Positions 48,601 through 57,697 of a stretch of 64,000 nt of DNA are shown here, piece after piece. The position numbers and the translations under genes were made by a program. Source of the DNA: Symbiodinium natans (Eukaryota > Sar > Dinophyceae > Suessiales > Symbiodiniaceae); the NCBI GenBank assembly GCA_905221605.1, contig CAJNDS010002202.1, forward strand, positions 647,001-711,000, given 5' to 3'. The notes beneath the pieces are model-generated. The model worked only from the letters and a program-made list of their open reading frames with translations. It searched no databases and was not told the DNA's origin. How positions within the stretch are numbered: the first letter of the stretch is position 1; each line of letters opens with the position of its first letter.

Positions 48601-51600
48601 GGTTTGGGTCTAGGGTTCTTCAGGGAGGGGGGGTTCAAGGGGGGTATGTAACCCAAGCTTCCCTGACGCTCCCCACTCCTCCCTAAACCGGAGCCGCAAA
48701 TGTTGAAACCCTAAACCCTAAACCCTAAACTAAACCCTAAACCCTAAACCCTAAACCCTAAACCCAAACCCTAATTATACACCCTAAACCCTAAGCCCTA
48801 AGCCCTAAACCCTAGACCCTAAAAAGTAACCCTAAACCTCTCTTTCATATATATTTTAAATGTTAAGGAGTTACTGGGCAAGGTCGCCGTTTTACTGGGC
48901 AAGGTCGCCGTTTTACTGGGCAAGGTCGCCGTTTTACTGGGCAAGGTCGGTTTTGGTCAAAAAATCGACCTGCCCAGTAAAACGGCGACCTTGCCCAGGA
49001 AAACGGCGACCTTGCCCAGTAAAACGGCGACCTTGCCCAGTAAAACGGCGACCTTCGGTCACAAAATCGACCTTGCCCAGTAAAACGGCGACCTTGTCCA
49101 CCAAAACGGCGACCTTGCCCAGTAAAACGGCCGTTTTACTGGGCAAGGTCGCCGTTTTACTGGGCAAGGTCGCCGTTTTACTGGGCAAGGTCGCCGTTTT
49201 ACTGGGCAAGGTCGATTTTTTGACCAAAACCGACCTTGCCCAGTAAAACGGCGACGTTGCCCAGTAAAACGGCGACCTTCGGTCACAAAATCGACCTTAC
49301 CCAGGAAAACGGCGACCTTGCCCAGTAAAGGCCTCAAGGCCGGGTGTGGCTTGTGTTAAGTGCTTGGTACTACGGCGTGATTGGTGCATCCGAAGAGAAA
49401 ATAAGTAACCTTCTATTTTCTTAATGTTATGGGATTCTTTGGGCGGGTGGGTTTTTTCCGTTGCCTAGATACAATGCTGGCCTGGTAAATGCTCGAACTT
49501 GAGATGCTGAACCCTAAACCCTAAACCCTAAACCCTAAACCCTAAACCCTAAACCCTTAACCTGCGGTTTCGGGCTGCAGGGTTCTTAGAGACGTCTATC
49601 CTGCCGGTAAACGTGTCCGGCTGCTTCGTTGCGTTTGATCAAGCCACAGGCTGAAGATGTAAGAGCACTGAATAACCCTGCAGGTTTAGGGCGTAGGGTT
49701 GAGGGTTTAGGGGTTAGGGTTGAGGGTTTAGGGTTTAGGGTTTAGCGTTTCGGGTTTAGGTGCCGCAAGCCGGCGTCTGGGCTTTGGACCTCAAGTCCCC
49801 TGCAAACCCGGAAGCCCTAAACCCTAAACCCTATACCCTAAACCCTAAACCCCAACACCAGAAACCCTAAGCCCTCAACCCACACGAGGGAGGCCCGCCC
49901 CTAAATCTATAAGGCCTCCAACCTTAACCCTAAGTAAACCCCGGAAACCCTATAAACCCTGTAAACCCGATAAACCCCATCTGCCCTATAAACCCTATGA
50001 ACCCCTGTAACCACTGAAAATCCTATAACCCTATACACACGATAAAACCTCCAAACCCCTGTAAACACTGCAAACCCTAAGCCCTACACCCTCTCCTTAT
50101 AAACCGAAGGATGGTTTGTTTGTTTGGGATGCTTGGAAGTGGCCAAGGGCCCCAAACCCTTTAAGTTGCGGATAAACGCGAAAGTTTTAGGGTTGATTAA
50201 GAAGGCCACACAGGACAGGATGGACAAAGAACAGCCGAAACCCTAAACGTCAAGTCCTGAACCCTAAACCCTAAACCCTAAACCCTAAACCCTAAACCCT
50301 AAACCCTAAACCCTAAACCCTAAACCCTAAACCCTAAACCCTAAACCCTAAGGACAGGCAAGCTTCCGGAACACTGCGGAGCTCCTGGTCTACCAGGCGC
50401 ACGTGTGGCCAGACCTCGGGTTCAGGGTTTAGGGTTTAGGGTTTAGGGTTTAGGGTTTAGGGTTTAGGGTTTAGGGTTTAGGGTTTAGGGTTAGTCGCAG
50501 CGTGGCCCCACCCAAGTTACGCCAGAGACCCGAAAGCCCGGAAAAGCCCTAAACTGCCAACCTTCAAGCCTCAACTCTCAAGCCTAAACCCCTAAACCCC
50601 TAAACCCTGCCCTAAACCCCAAACCCCTAAACGCCTAAACCCCTAAACCCCTAAACGCCTAAACCCCTAAACCCCTAAACCCCTAAACCCCTAACCCCCT
50701 AAACCCCTAAACCCCTAAACCCCTAAACCCTACCCTAAACCCTAAACCCTAAACCCTAAACCCCTATAAACCCTAAACGCATAAACCCCAAAACATTCAA
50801 ACCCAAGCCCTCAGGAGCCCCCCAGGCCCGCCTAGTAGGGGACGAAAGGAGAGACCCCCATTTATTTAGGGTTTAGGGTTTAAGGTTTAGGGTTTAGGGT
50901 TTAGGGTTTCGGGTATATAGCAGGGGACACAAGTTAAGGGCCCATACTTCGGATCCCCTATTGGTAACAAACATGCCGCGGCTTTAGGGACTCGGTTCAG
51001 GGTTTAGGGTTTAGGGTTTAGGGTTTAGCCTTTAGGGTTTAGGGTTTAGGGTTTAGGGTTTAGGGTTTAGGGAGAGTTCAAAGGTTCGCAGCTTCCTCTC
51101 CTGGGCCACGATGTGATGCCGCAGCTTCCGTGCTTTGATGGGCTCGGTCAGAATTAAGACCGTGGGCAAGCCCCCTTTGTCGAAGACAGCCGTGCTGAAG
51201 CTGGCAGAGGCCATCCACTTCCGCGACCTCTTGGCACTGGGCCAACTGTTCCCACTTGCGTGCCTGGCTGCCCTGGCGGTCCACGCTGTGGTCTGGCAGA
51301 ACAGTTGGGTTGTCGTCAAACTCGGAATCTGGATCACACTCCCTTAGCCTCCCCCCCCCCCCCCCCTAACCCTAAACTCCTAAGCTCCTACACTCCAAAC
51401 TCCTAAACTCCTCAACTCCTGAACTCCTGAACTCCTAAACTCCTAACCCCTGAACTCCCCCCCCAAAATCCTGAACCCTAAACACTAAACCCTGAGCCTA
51501 AACCCCAAACCCTAACCCCCCTGGGGGGGAAGGGAAAAGTGCACCCCAAGCCCATCCGAAACCCCAAGCCCCAAACCCCCAAACCCCCGACGATGCCCAA

Positions 51601-52089
51601 AGCAAAACCTAAGCCCTAAACCCCAAGATCTTCCATCGAACTTAACGCTAAGAGGCACAGAGTTTCCTGCAAACGCAAAACTCTAGGTTTAGGGTTTCTA
51701 GGGTTTGTAGGGTTTGTGGGGTTTGTAGGGTTTACAGGGCTTATAGGGATTATGAGCTGTTTACAGGTCTCCAGGATTTTGGGGTTTACAGGGTTGCGGC
51801 TTAGTGTTTAGGGCCCAGGGGGGCCTAGCTTCTGCTACACAGAAGGTGGGTATAAGTGGGTTGAGGGCATGGGGTTTGGGGTTTGGGGTTTGGGGTTAAA
51901 CCCTATAAACCCTATAAACCCTGTAAACCCTATAAACCCTATAAACCCTATAAACCCTATGAAACCCTCTAAAACCCTATAAACCCTATAAACCCGGTAA
52001 AACCCGATAAAACCGCCGTGCCCATCAGCACCCCTGGGACTCCGCACATACGACTCGAGGGCATACTGATACCGGATGCCAGCCCAGTC
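45538..52089 (-). CDS. ATP-grasp-like protein gene (partial, six exons)
   Basis: Gene-level entry. In minus-strand order: DWAGIRYQYALESYV (52.0 kb), FSTAVFDKGGLPTVLILTEP (51.1 kb), VWPHVRLVDQELRSVPE (50.4 kb), AEHLQIMEKFLVGF (48.5 kb), GICNFNYKLRADGSICIF with EVNPR (47.3 kb), VGGDLSFDIPKKRA (45.6 kb). The E-V-N-P-R segment with a following glycine-rich turn is the metal-binding end of ATP-grasp ligases. Phases agree at 50364/48551, 48509/47367 and 47297/45605. The substrate is unknown and both ends of the gene are missing. Introns again carry telomeric arrays; the 47297-45605 intron also holds a retroelement fragment. Confidence 0.5.
45619..45704 (+). repeat. TTTAGGG array at the acceptor side of exon F
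   Basis: Twelve units about 13 bp from the exon. Confidence 0.93.
46110..46340. repeat. Arrays around the cassette-like island
   Basis: CCCTAAA 46110-46163 and TTTAGGGG/TTTAGGG 46243-46340 bracket the island 46175-46239. 45705-46105 is decayed TTTAGGG-like sequence. Confidence 0.9.
46175..46239. other. Exon-like island inside the E-F intron
   Basis: Minus: CCCCTAAG|, AREPEVKGPVWMAVDDL, |GTAAGTAACC, the best consensus GT donor in the region. +: ACTTACCAG|G, VVNCHPDRPFDLRLSSRG. The EVNPR/VGGDL join skips it, so it is a cassette exon, belongs to something else, or is chance. Confidence 0.33.
46365..46681 (-). pseudogene. Retrotransposon polyprotein fragment
   Basis: Minus strand 46681-46531 reads GCTPFRAMNGTDYNYTGDL, then CAFGEVVLAKLPKPGNKAQ and VRWVKGV; after a broken stretch 46450-46365 reads VLTEAGAMNIRC. 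This is the layout of the region after the integrase core in dinoflagellate LTR-element polyproteins. It is clearly degraded and lies in the intron between ATP-grasp-like exons E and F. Confidence 0.48.
47297..47367 (-). CDS. ATP-grasp-like gene, exon E (EVNPR motif)
   Basis: Acceptor AAGAAG|G. Encodes GICNFNYKLRADGSICIF followed by EVNPR. Phase-0 GC donor GCGTGGGG. The + strand here is also open, with a good pyrimidine tract before an AG, but the join to exon F supports the minus strand. Confidence 0.55.
47375..47862. repeat. Telomeric mosaic next to exon E
   Basis: TTTAGGGG-rich 47375-47480, TTTAGGG 47623-47674, CCCTAAA 47767-47862; unique loop 47680-47765. Confidence 0.9.
48228..48490 (+). 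repeat. TTTAGGG and GGGTTGA arrays
   Basis: GGGTTGA/GGGTTAA block 48228-48265, then two uniform arrays with a repeated AAGGCTGTTTA separator. Confidence 0.9.
48509..48551 (-). CDS. ATP-grasp-like gene, exon D
   Basis: Acceptor CCAAAG|G. Encodes AEHLQIMEKFLVGF; a GC donor (GCCGACAG) leaves one base, completing Ser before GICNFNYK. Confidence 0.5.
48871..49329. repeat. 21-bp repeat arranged in alternating inverted blocks
   Basis: Unit CTGGGCAAGGTCGCCGTTTT(A). Four forward units, spacer TTTTGGTCAAAAAATCGA, about six inverted units, then four forward units, the reverse-complement spacer, and inverted units again. It can fold into very long hairpins. ORFs here are artefacts of a period divisible by 3. 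Confidence 0.9.
50254..50492. repeat. CCCTAAA and TTTAGGG arrays around ATP-grasp-like exon C
   Basis: CCCTAAA 50254-50350 (14 units) and TTTAGGG 50426-50492 on the two sides of the exon. Confidence 0.93.
50364..50414 (-). CDS. ATP-grasp-like gene, exon C
   Basis: Acceptor CCCGAG|G; seventeen codons VWPHVRLVDQELRSVPE; phase-0 GC donor GCTTGCC. CCCTAAA array on the donor side and TTTAGGG array on the acceptor side (+ strand reading). Confidence 0.5.
50592..50760 (-). repeat. CCCCTAAA (8-bp) variant array
   Basis: About 17 units with an extra C, some CGCCTAAA, then normal CCCTAAA. Confidence 0.9.
51001..51071 (+). repeat. TTTAGGG array
   Basis: Ten units directly left of the possible exon B. 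Confidence 0.92.
51075..51227 (-). CDS. ATP-grasp-like gene, possible exon B
   Basis: Open minus frame with FSTAVFDKGGLPTVLILTEP after a possible AG|G at 51228. A second minus frame is more protein-like upstream (51230-51330, DSEFDDNPTVLPDHSVDRQG), so there may be a frameshift or two exons. Boundaries are poor. Confidence 0.3.
51898..52012 (-). repeat. CCCTATAAA (9-bp) variant array
   Basis: Telomeric unit enlarged by TA, about 12 copies, ending at exon A. A related GTAGGGTTT 9-bp run is at 51694-51760. 51340-51690 is C-rich decayed repeat. Confidence 0.9.
52014..52089 (-). CDS. ATP-grasp-like gene, exon A
   Basis: Acceptor AGTGAG|G. Encodes DWAGIRYQYALESYVRSPRG and beyond. The donor may be GTTTTATC, where the 9-bp variant array begins. 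Low similarity; kept for order and strand. Confidence 0.38.
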
Positions 52090-52621
52090 CTCACTGCCCG
52101 GTGGCCACGGTTTAGGGTTTAGGGTTAAGGGTTAAGGGTTTTAGGGTTGAGGGTTCAGGGTTTAGGGTTTCGAGCCCAGGGATTAGGGTTTAACGGTTTA
52201 AGGGTTAAGGGTTCAGGGTTCAGGGTTTGAGGTTTGGAGTTTAGGGGATGGACTACGGCTTCGGGTTACATATCCGGTCGCTCTTGGGGCTGTGAGGGAT
52301 TCTGGATCGAAGAAGAGCCCTGTGCTGATCCCTGAGGAGCGAAGTGCCGGTTCGGTGATGTAGGGTTTAGGGTTTGGGGTTTGGGGTTTAGGGTTTAGGG
52401 TTTAGGGTTTAGGGTTTAGGGTTTCGGGTGTGGGGTTTAGGGTCTTTTTTGTGGCCTGAAGTACTTGAAGCTGGTGGGATGCTGAGCCACTCCCTGTTCG
52501 ATAGTCCTCGACGCAAGGTTTAGGGTTTAGGGTTTAGGGTTTAGGGTTTAGGGTTTACGGTTTAGGGTTTAGGGTTTAGGGTTTAACGGATCTGAGTTGG
52601 GAGTTTGGGAATGAGCAAACT

Positions 52622-52800
52622 CTTCTATACCCAAGAGTAACCGAGGAACAAAAAGGGTGGCCTTTTGTTGGTTCTAAAGGGCAGAATCATAAGGGAACCC
52701 AAACCCTAAACCCTAAACCCTAAACCCCGAAACCCCTAAACCCTAAACCCTAAACTCTACATCAAAAAACAAGGAACAAGGGCCTACTCTGGGTCCTAGC
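52622..52800. mobile_element. Inverted-repeat element with a telomeric insert
   Basis: CCCAAGAGTAACCGAGGAAC...GGGCCTACTCTGGGTCCTAG; about 60 bp of CCCTAAA units sit between GGGAACC and ATCAAAAAAC, where other copies have none. Confidence 0.65.
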
Positions 52801-52993
52801 CATATGTTAATCCCTGTTCCCCTAGGAAGAAAAAAGGATCCTTTTTGTTTATATATAAGAAAGCCCATAACCCAAAAAGTAAAAAGGATCCCTAACACTG
52901 ATTTAGATATACAAGTGCCACACTCCCTAGAAAGAACTGGGAAGCTACAGACTCCTCTGTACAGAACAGGGTTCTAGGGTGGAGACTCGTGTA

Positions 52994-53092
52994 GGATTTA
53001 GGGTTTAGGGTTTAGGGTTTAGGGTTTAGGGTTTAGGGTTGAGGGTTGAGGGTTGAGGGTTTAGGGTTTAGGGTTTAGGGTTTAGGGGTTTT
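52994..53092 (+). repeat. TTTAGGG array with a GGGTTGA block
   Basis: Fourteen units. 53095-53370 is unique plus CCCCTAAA scraps. Confidence 0.92.
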
Positions 53093-53373
53093 TGCAGGTC
53101 CTGGAGATCCTTGTGTTGGGGAGGCACCTCCCCCTACCCACTCCCACCCCCGTACCTTGAGATCCGAGGCTTACGGGACTAGGGTCCATAGGGCTTTGTG
53201 ATTCTAAAACCCTAAACCCCTAAACCCCTAAACTCCTAAACCCCTTAACCCCTAACCCTAAACCCTGAACCCTACACCCTTTATAAAATCAAAAATAAGG
53301 GCTTAGGGCATCGCCACTTTTGTTGCTCGCAGCGTGCGGCTGGGCCAAGCCAGGTGCGAACACAAACCTTCTG

Positions 53374-53612
53374 AGGGTTTAGGGTTTAGGGTTTAGGGTT
53401 TAGGGTTTAGGGTTTAGGGTTTAGGGTTTAGGGTTTAGGGTTTAGGGTTTAGGGTTTAGGGTTTAGGGCGAGTGGTCTGCTATATAAGGGGTTTAGGGCT
53501 TTTAGGGCTTCAGGGAGCTTAGGGCTTTTAGGGTTTGGGGTTTGGGAATTATGCGTTTAGGGTTTAGGGTTTAGGGCTTAGGGTTTAGGGTTTAGGGTTT
53601 AGGGTTTAGGGC
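53374..53612 (+). repeat. TTTAGGG arrays
   Basis: 53374-53468 uniform, 53550-53612 with CTTAGGG variants. Confidence 0.93.
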
Positions 53613-53776
53613 CCCTTTAAACTCCTATGTTAAACTGCAGAGTCAGGGGTTCTCATGGCAGCCAGAAACGGGTTCGGGGCTAGGGGTTCGGGGTTCAGGG
53701 TCTAGGTCTAGGGTGTATAGGGTTTAGAGAACTAAACAATAAACCCTAAACCCTAAACCCTCAAATTGCCTGACAG

Positions 53777-53851
53777 TTGGGGGTGTGCCGAGAAAGGGCG
53801 TGGATTGCGATCTCCCCGAACTTGCGGCTTTGGGCCCAGCGGAGGGTGCAC
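53777..53851. other. Exon-like island, strand undecided
   Basis: +: CCTGACAG|, RERAWIAISPNLRLWAQR, |GTAAGACG. Minus: open through KFGEIAIHALSRHTPNCQAI. Flanked by CCCTAAA left and TTTAGGG right. Confidence 0.3.
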
Positions 53852-53864
53852 GTAAGACGATTTA

Positions 53865-54006
53865 GGGTTTAGAGTTTAGAGTTTAGGGTTTAGGCTTAGG
53901 GTTTAGGGTTTAGGGTTTAGGGTTTAGGGTTTAGGGTTTAGGGTTTAGGGTTTAGGGTTTAGGGTTTAGGGTTATTGTTTAGGGTTTAGGGTTTAGGGTT
54001 TAGGGT
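53865..54006 (+). repeat. TTTAGGG array
   Basis: About 19 units, with one break. 54010-54530 is unique with short arrays. Confidence 0.93.
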
Positions 54007-54672
54007 TCGTTCCTCCCTGGTCATGGATCAAAGTGCCGAAGTCAGCTGCCACTCAGTACTCCTGCACTGAAGGCCTGGACAGTTTGGGGGAGCTTGGCTT
54101 CAGACCGGCCATTCGAGTGCAAACTGCCGGAATACCCAGAACCCTCCCCCTCCCCTCCATATAACCTCCCTAAACCCTAAACCCTAAACCCTAAACCCTA
54201 AACCCTAAACCCTAAGCCCTAAACTGGCCCTCAACCCTCAGCCCTGAACCCTGCGGTTTGGGGGCCCGCAGGCCGTCGCAACGCGCGGTTTGGGATCCTC
54301 CGGTTGACACAACACTACAAGAGAGAACTTACGAAGAAGCCAATCGGGTTTAGGGTCTAGGGTTTAGGGTTTAGGGTTTAGGGTTTAGGGCTTAGGGCTT
54401 AGGGTCCAACCAAGCAACCTGCACATTGATAAACAGAATCACAGAACTGAGTCCATGAGCTGTTGGGCGGCTAAGCGTTTTCAGTCCCCAACTGATCATT
54501 GACAGCGGCAACACTCTGTTAAACCCCAAGACTTAAAACCCTAAACCCTAAACCCTAAACCCTAAACCCTAAACCCTTTGTTGAACCCCAAGACCTAAAT
54601 CCTAAACCCTAAACCCTAACCCCAAACGGGCTTTCAGGGCTTCGAGTTCAAAAGCCTTCGGATGCTCCTGCC

Positions 54673-54760
54673 CCTAAACCCTAAACCCTAAACCCTAAAC
54701 CCTAAACCCTAAACCCTAAACCCTAAACCCTAAACCCTAAACCCTAAACCCTAAACCCTA
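54673..54760 (-). repeat. CCCTAAA array
   Basis: Thirteen uniform units. 54770-55390 holds short arrays and unique islands only. Confidence 0.94.
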
Positions 54761-55689
54761 AGGGGCCTGGAGGTGTCTAGCTTCCTAAGCCCGAAGTCCT
54801 ACACCCGAAGCCCCCAAAAATGAGCCCAAACACCCCGAAGCCACTTCTACCCTCCTGGAGAGGGTTTTAGGGTTTAGGGTTTAGGGTTTAGGGTTTAGGG
54901 TTTTCCCCCCCCCATGCCCCCAAAAAACCTTGGCATCTACACTTAAGCCGTCCCCGGCAGCTGCTGTCTGCCAGGCGTCATGCTGCCAGCGATGTGGGAA
55001 ATCCTCCCAGAAACGTTTAGAGTTTAGGGTTAGGGTTTAGGGTTTAGGGTTTAGGGTTTAGGGTTTAGGGTTCAGGGTTTAGGGTTTAGGGCCCAGGATT
55101 TAGGGTTCGGGTTTGGGAACCTGCAAAGCATGGACACAGCGAAAGCAGCCCCCCCGGCGTGCAAACCCTAAACCTTAAGCCCCTAACCTCTTAACCCCTA
55201 AACCCTAAACCCTAAAGCCTAAACCCTAAACCCTAAACCCTAAACCCTAAACCCTAACCCCTAAACCCCTAACCCCCCAACCCCGAACCCACTTTAAGCT
55301 CCGCTCAAAGAGCCCTCCGCTGCAACATGGGATGCTCCGGGGCTTGCTGATCCTGACACCCTAAACCCTAAACCCTAAACCAGGGTTCAGGGCTAATGGT
55401 TTTCGGATCATGCTTTTTTGGAAAGGTGGATGGGCGGCATCCCTACCAAAAGGTCATGCAACACCCGAAGCCTTCACATCGTGGCCACATGGCCAAAAAC
55501 TTAACGTTTAGGTACCTCATTAATCCGAAAAAAGACAAAGGAATTCAAAGGGTACAGCAAAGAACCGCAAGGATATGGGGAGTTAATCCGAGACTATGGG
55601 CGATTTCCGGTTGCTAACCTATACGGGACATGCTGCAATAGACCCCCTTCTGATGAAGCGCGCAAATGGGACCCAAACTGAAAAAACAG

Positions 55690-56003
55690 ATAGTCAGACA
55701 CTCAGCAGGTCAGACACGCAGACGCTCCAGATCTACTTACAGTCCAGAACATTGAATGTCTGACCGTCTGACAATCTGAGTTTTCTACGTGTCTGAGTGT
55801 CTGAACGTCTGTGTATTCCAAGTGTCTGAATGTCTCAATGCCTGATGCTCCGACTGTATGAGCTTTCTGGGTGTCTGTGGTCTGACTGCCTGACCCACTG
55901 ACTGTTTGGGAATATCTAAGACCCTGAATGGCTCAATGTTTGAGTTCTCTGAGCGTTTGAGTGTCTGAGTGTCTGAGGGTCAGACTGCCTGAGTGTCTAC
56001 TTT
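55690..56003 (+). repeat. GTCTGAGT-type 8-bp minisatellite
   Basis: Degenerate 8-bp unit TGTCTGAG over about 310 bp, starting with its reverse complement (CTCAGACA-like). 55396-55620 before it has an ORF of unknown value. Confidence 0.8.
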
Positions 56004-56096
56004 GCGGTGAACTGATATCCTAAACCCTAAACCCTAAACTTTAAACCCAAAACCCTAAACCCTCGAATCCCCAGCCCATGCTCTGGCCTCTGGCAA

Positions 56097-56134
56097 GTCT
56101 TCGTCCTCGTCTTCGTCCTCGTCTTCGTCCGTGC
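56097..56134 (+). repeat. TCTTCGTCCTCG 12-bp repeat
   Basis: Three units. 56140-56810 is decayed telomeric sequence. Confidence 0.85.
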
Positions 56135-56810
56135 CGAGTCCATAGGTCGTAATCCGATCTGGGGAAGTCTGTAACACCCCCCCTAAACCCTAAACCCTAA
56201 ACCCTAAAGCCTAAACCCTAAACCCTAAACCCTAAACTCTCGGGCTTGTGATTTAGGGTTTGGGGTATAGGGTTTAGGGTTTGGCCTACTACAACCCTTA
56301 ACCCTAAGCCACACAGGGTTTAGGGCTCAGGGCTACTAAAACCTCAAGCAACCCTAGGGTTTAGGAATTAGGGTTTATGGTTTCGGTCTACCAAAACCTT
56401 CAACCCTCAACCCAACGAAACCCTAAACCCTAAACCCTAAAACCTAAACCCCCAAGCCTAAACCCTAAACCCTAAACCCTAAACCCCAGGAGATGGCACT
56501 GCGAGTCTCGAGCCTGACAGTTTCGACTGAAATTCGCGGAGGTCCTCCTCGCTGGCCATGCGGCCCTTAGGTTTCAGAGTTTAGGGTTTAGGGTTAGGAT
56601 TTAGAGTGGAGGGTATTTAGGGTTTAGGGCTTAGGGTTTAGGGTATAGGGTTCAGGGCTTAGGGTTTAGGGTGTAGGAACGCAAAACCTACTTTTTTGTA
56701 GGTTTTGACTACAAAGCCCTCTGTGGAATTCTTAGGTAACATACAAAGAAGCTAGGGCTTAGGGTTTAGGGTTTAGGGATTTCTTGGGTTTGTGACGAAT
56801 CTTGCTCGGT

Positions 56811-56958
56811 CGCCCAGAAGCCCAGGATTAAAGGGAGCCATTTTTGTTGCATATATAGAGGTTTATAAGGGAACCTAAACCCCCCTAAACCCCCCTAAAC
56901 CCTAAACCCTAAACCCTGAACCCTAAACCCCCCCCCCCCCCAAAGCAAAAAAAACAAT

Positions 56959-56996
<38 letters not shown>

Positions 56997-57016
56997 GAAT
57001 AAGGGTACTACTGGGC
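56811..57016. mobile_element. MITE family 5 copy filled with telomere, poly-C, poly-A and AT repeat
   Basis: CGCCCAGAAGCCCAGG...GGTACTACTGGGCA ends; the centre (56880-56995) is CCCTAAA units, a C run, an A run and (AT)n. Confidence 0.7.
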
Positions 57017-57587
57017 ATCTGGGCTGTGACTGTTGCCCGGAAAATAGCTTAGGGCTTCGGCATGTGAAGGTCGTCAGGACTTGAGCTTAGAGTTTCCAGA
57101 AATGTCAGACGTTTAGGGTTTCGGGTTTAGGGTTGTTTAGGGTTTAGGTTTTAGGGTCTTACAAACATCGCGTCGTCGTGTTCAACCAACCCATCCACCA
57201 CAACGCAAAAGCAAGCTCTTGTCGCAGAGTTGCTCCCCGCCGAAAGCCTAAACCCAAGCCGATACTTACACGCGCGTTTGCAAAACGGAGGGCGCTCGCA
57301 GGCAATGATCTGTCAGCTGGAGATGTGCTCAAGTTTCGAGCCCAGGGTTGGGGGCCTCAGGGTTCGATGATGAGGGTATGCAGTGCTTCGCTCAAGCTTT
57401 TTGCCTATAGGGCTTGAGGTTTAATTACGGTTTAGGGGAAAATGACCACCACCGCCGAGCTTCTCGAAAGTGTGCGGACGGGTTCCACGCACAGCGGATG
57501 GTGCGGCAGCATACTTTGAGCAGTTTGCCATCTACCTTGGCGTCACTGGCACCCTACTTTGGAGAACGAGGCCTTCGTTGCCCTAAA

Positions 57588-57697
57588 CCCTAAGGCTCCA
57601 ATTATGCAAATAATACCTACATTGGGGTCGAAAACCTAAACCCTAAACCCTAAAGTCTGCAAACAATACCTACTGTGGGCTATCTGGAGCCTTAGGG
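57588..57697. mobile_element. MITE family 6, 110-bp copy with three telomeric units
   Basis: CCCTAAGGCTCC...GGAGCCTTAGGG. Collinear with 43752-43840 apart from a 21-bp insert (GAAAACCTAAACCCTAAACC plus C) before TAAAGTC. 57700-59600 is otherwise decayed repeat. Confidence 0.85.

Noticed and set aside
48871..49329. CRISPR-like array
   Set aside because: No unique spacers, alternating orientation and a eukaryotic setting.
48860..49337. ORFs of 92-128 codons with WARSPFY or TLPSKTA repeats
   Set aside because: They are open only because the repeat unit is 21 bp; all frames and both strands are open.
51835..52047. ORF with GFIGF repeats
   Set aside because: Its repeated part is the 9-bp CCCTATAAA array; only the start overlaps possible exon A.
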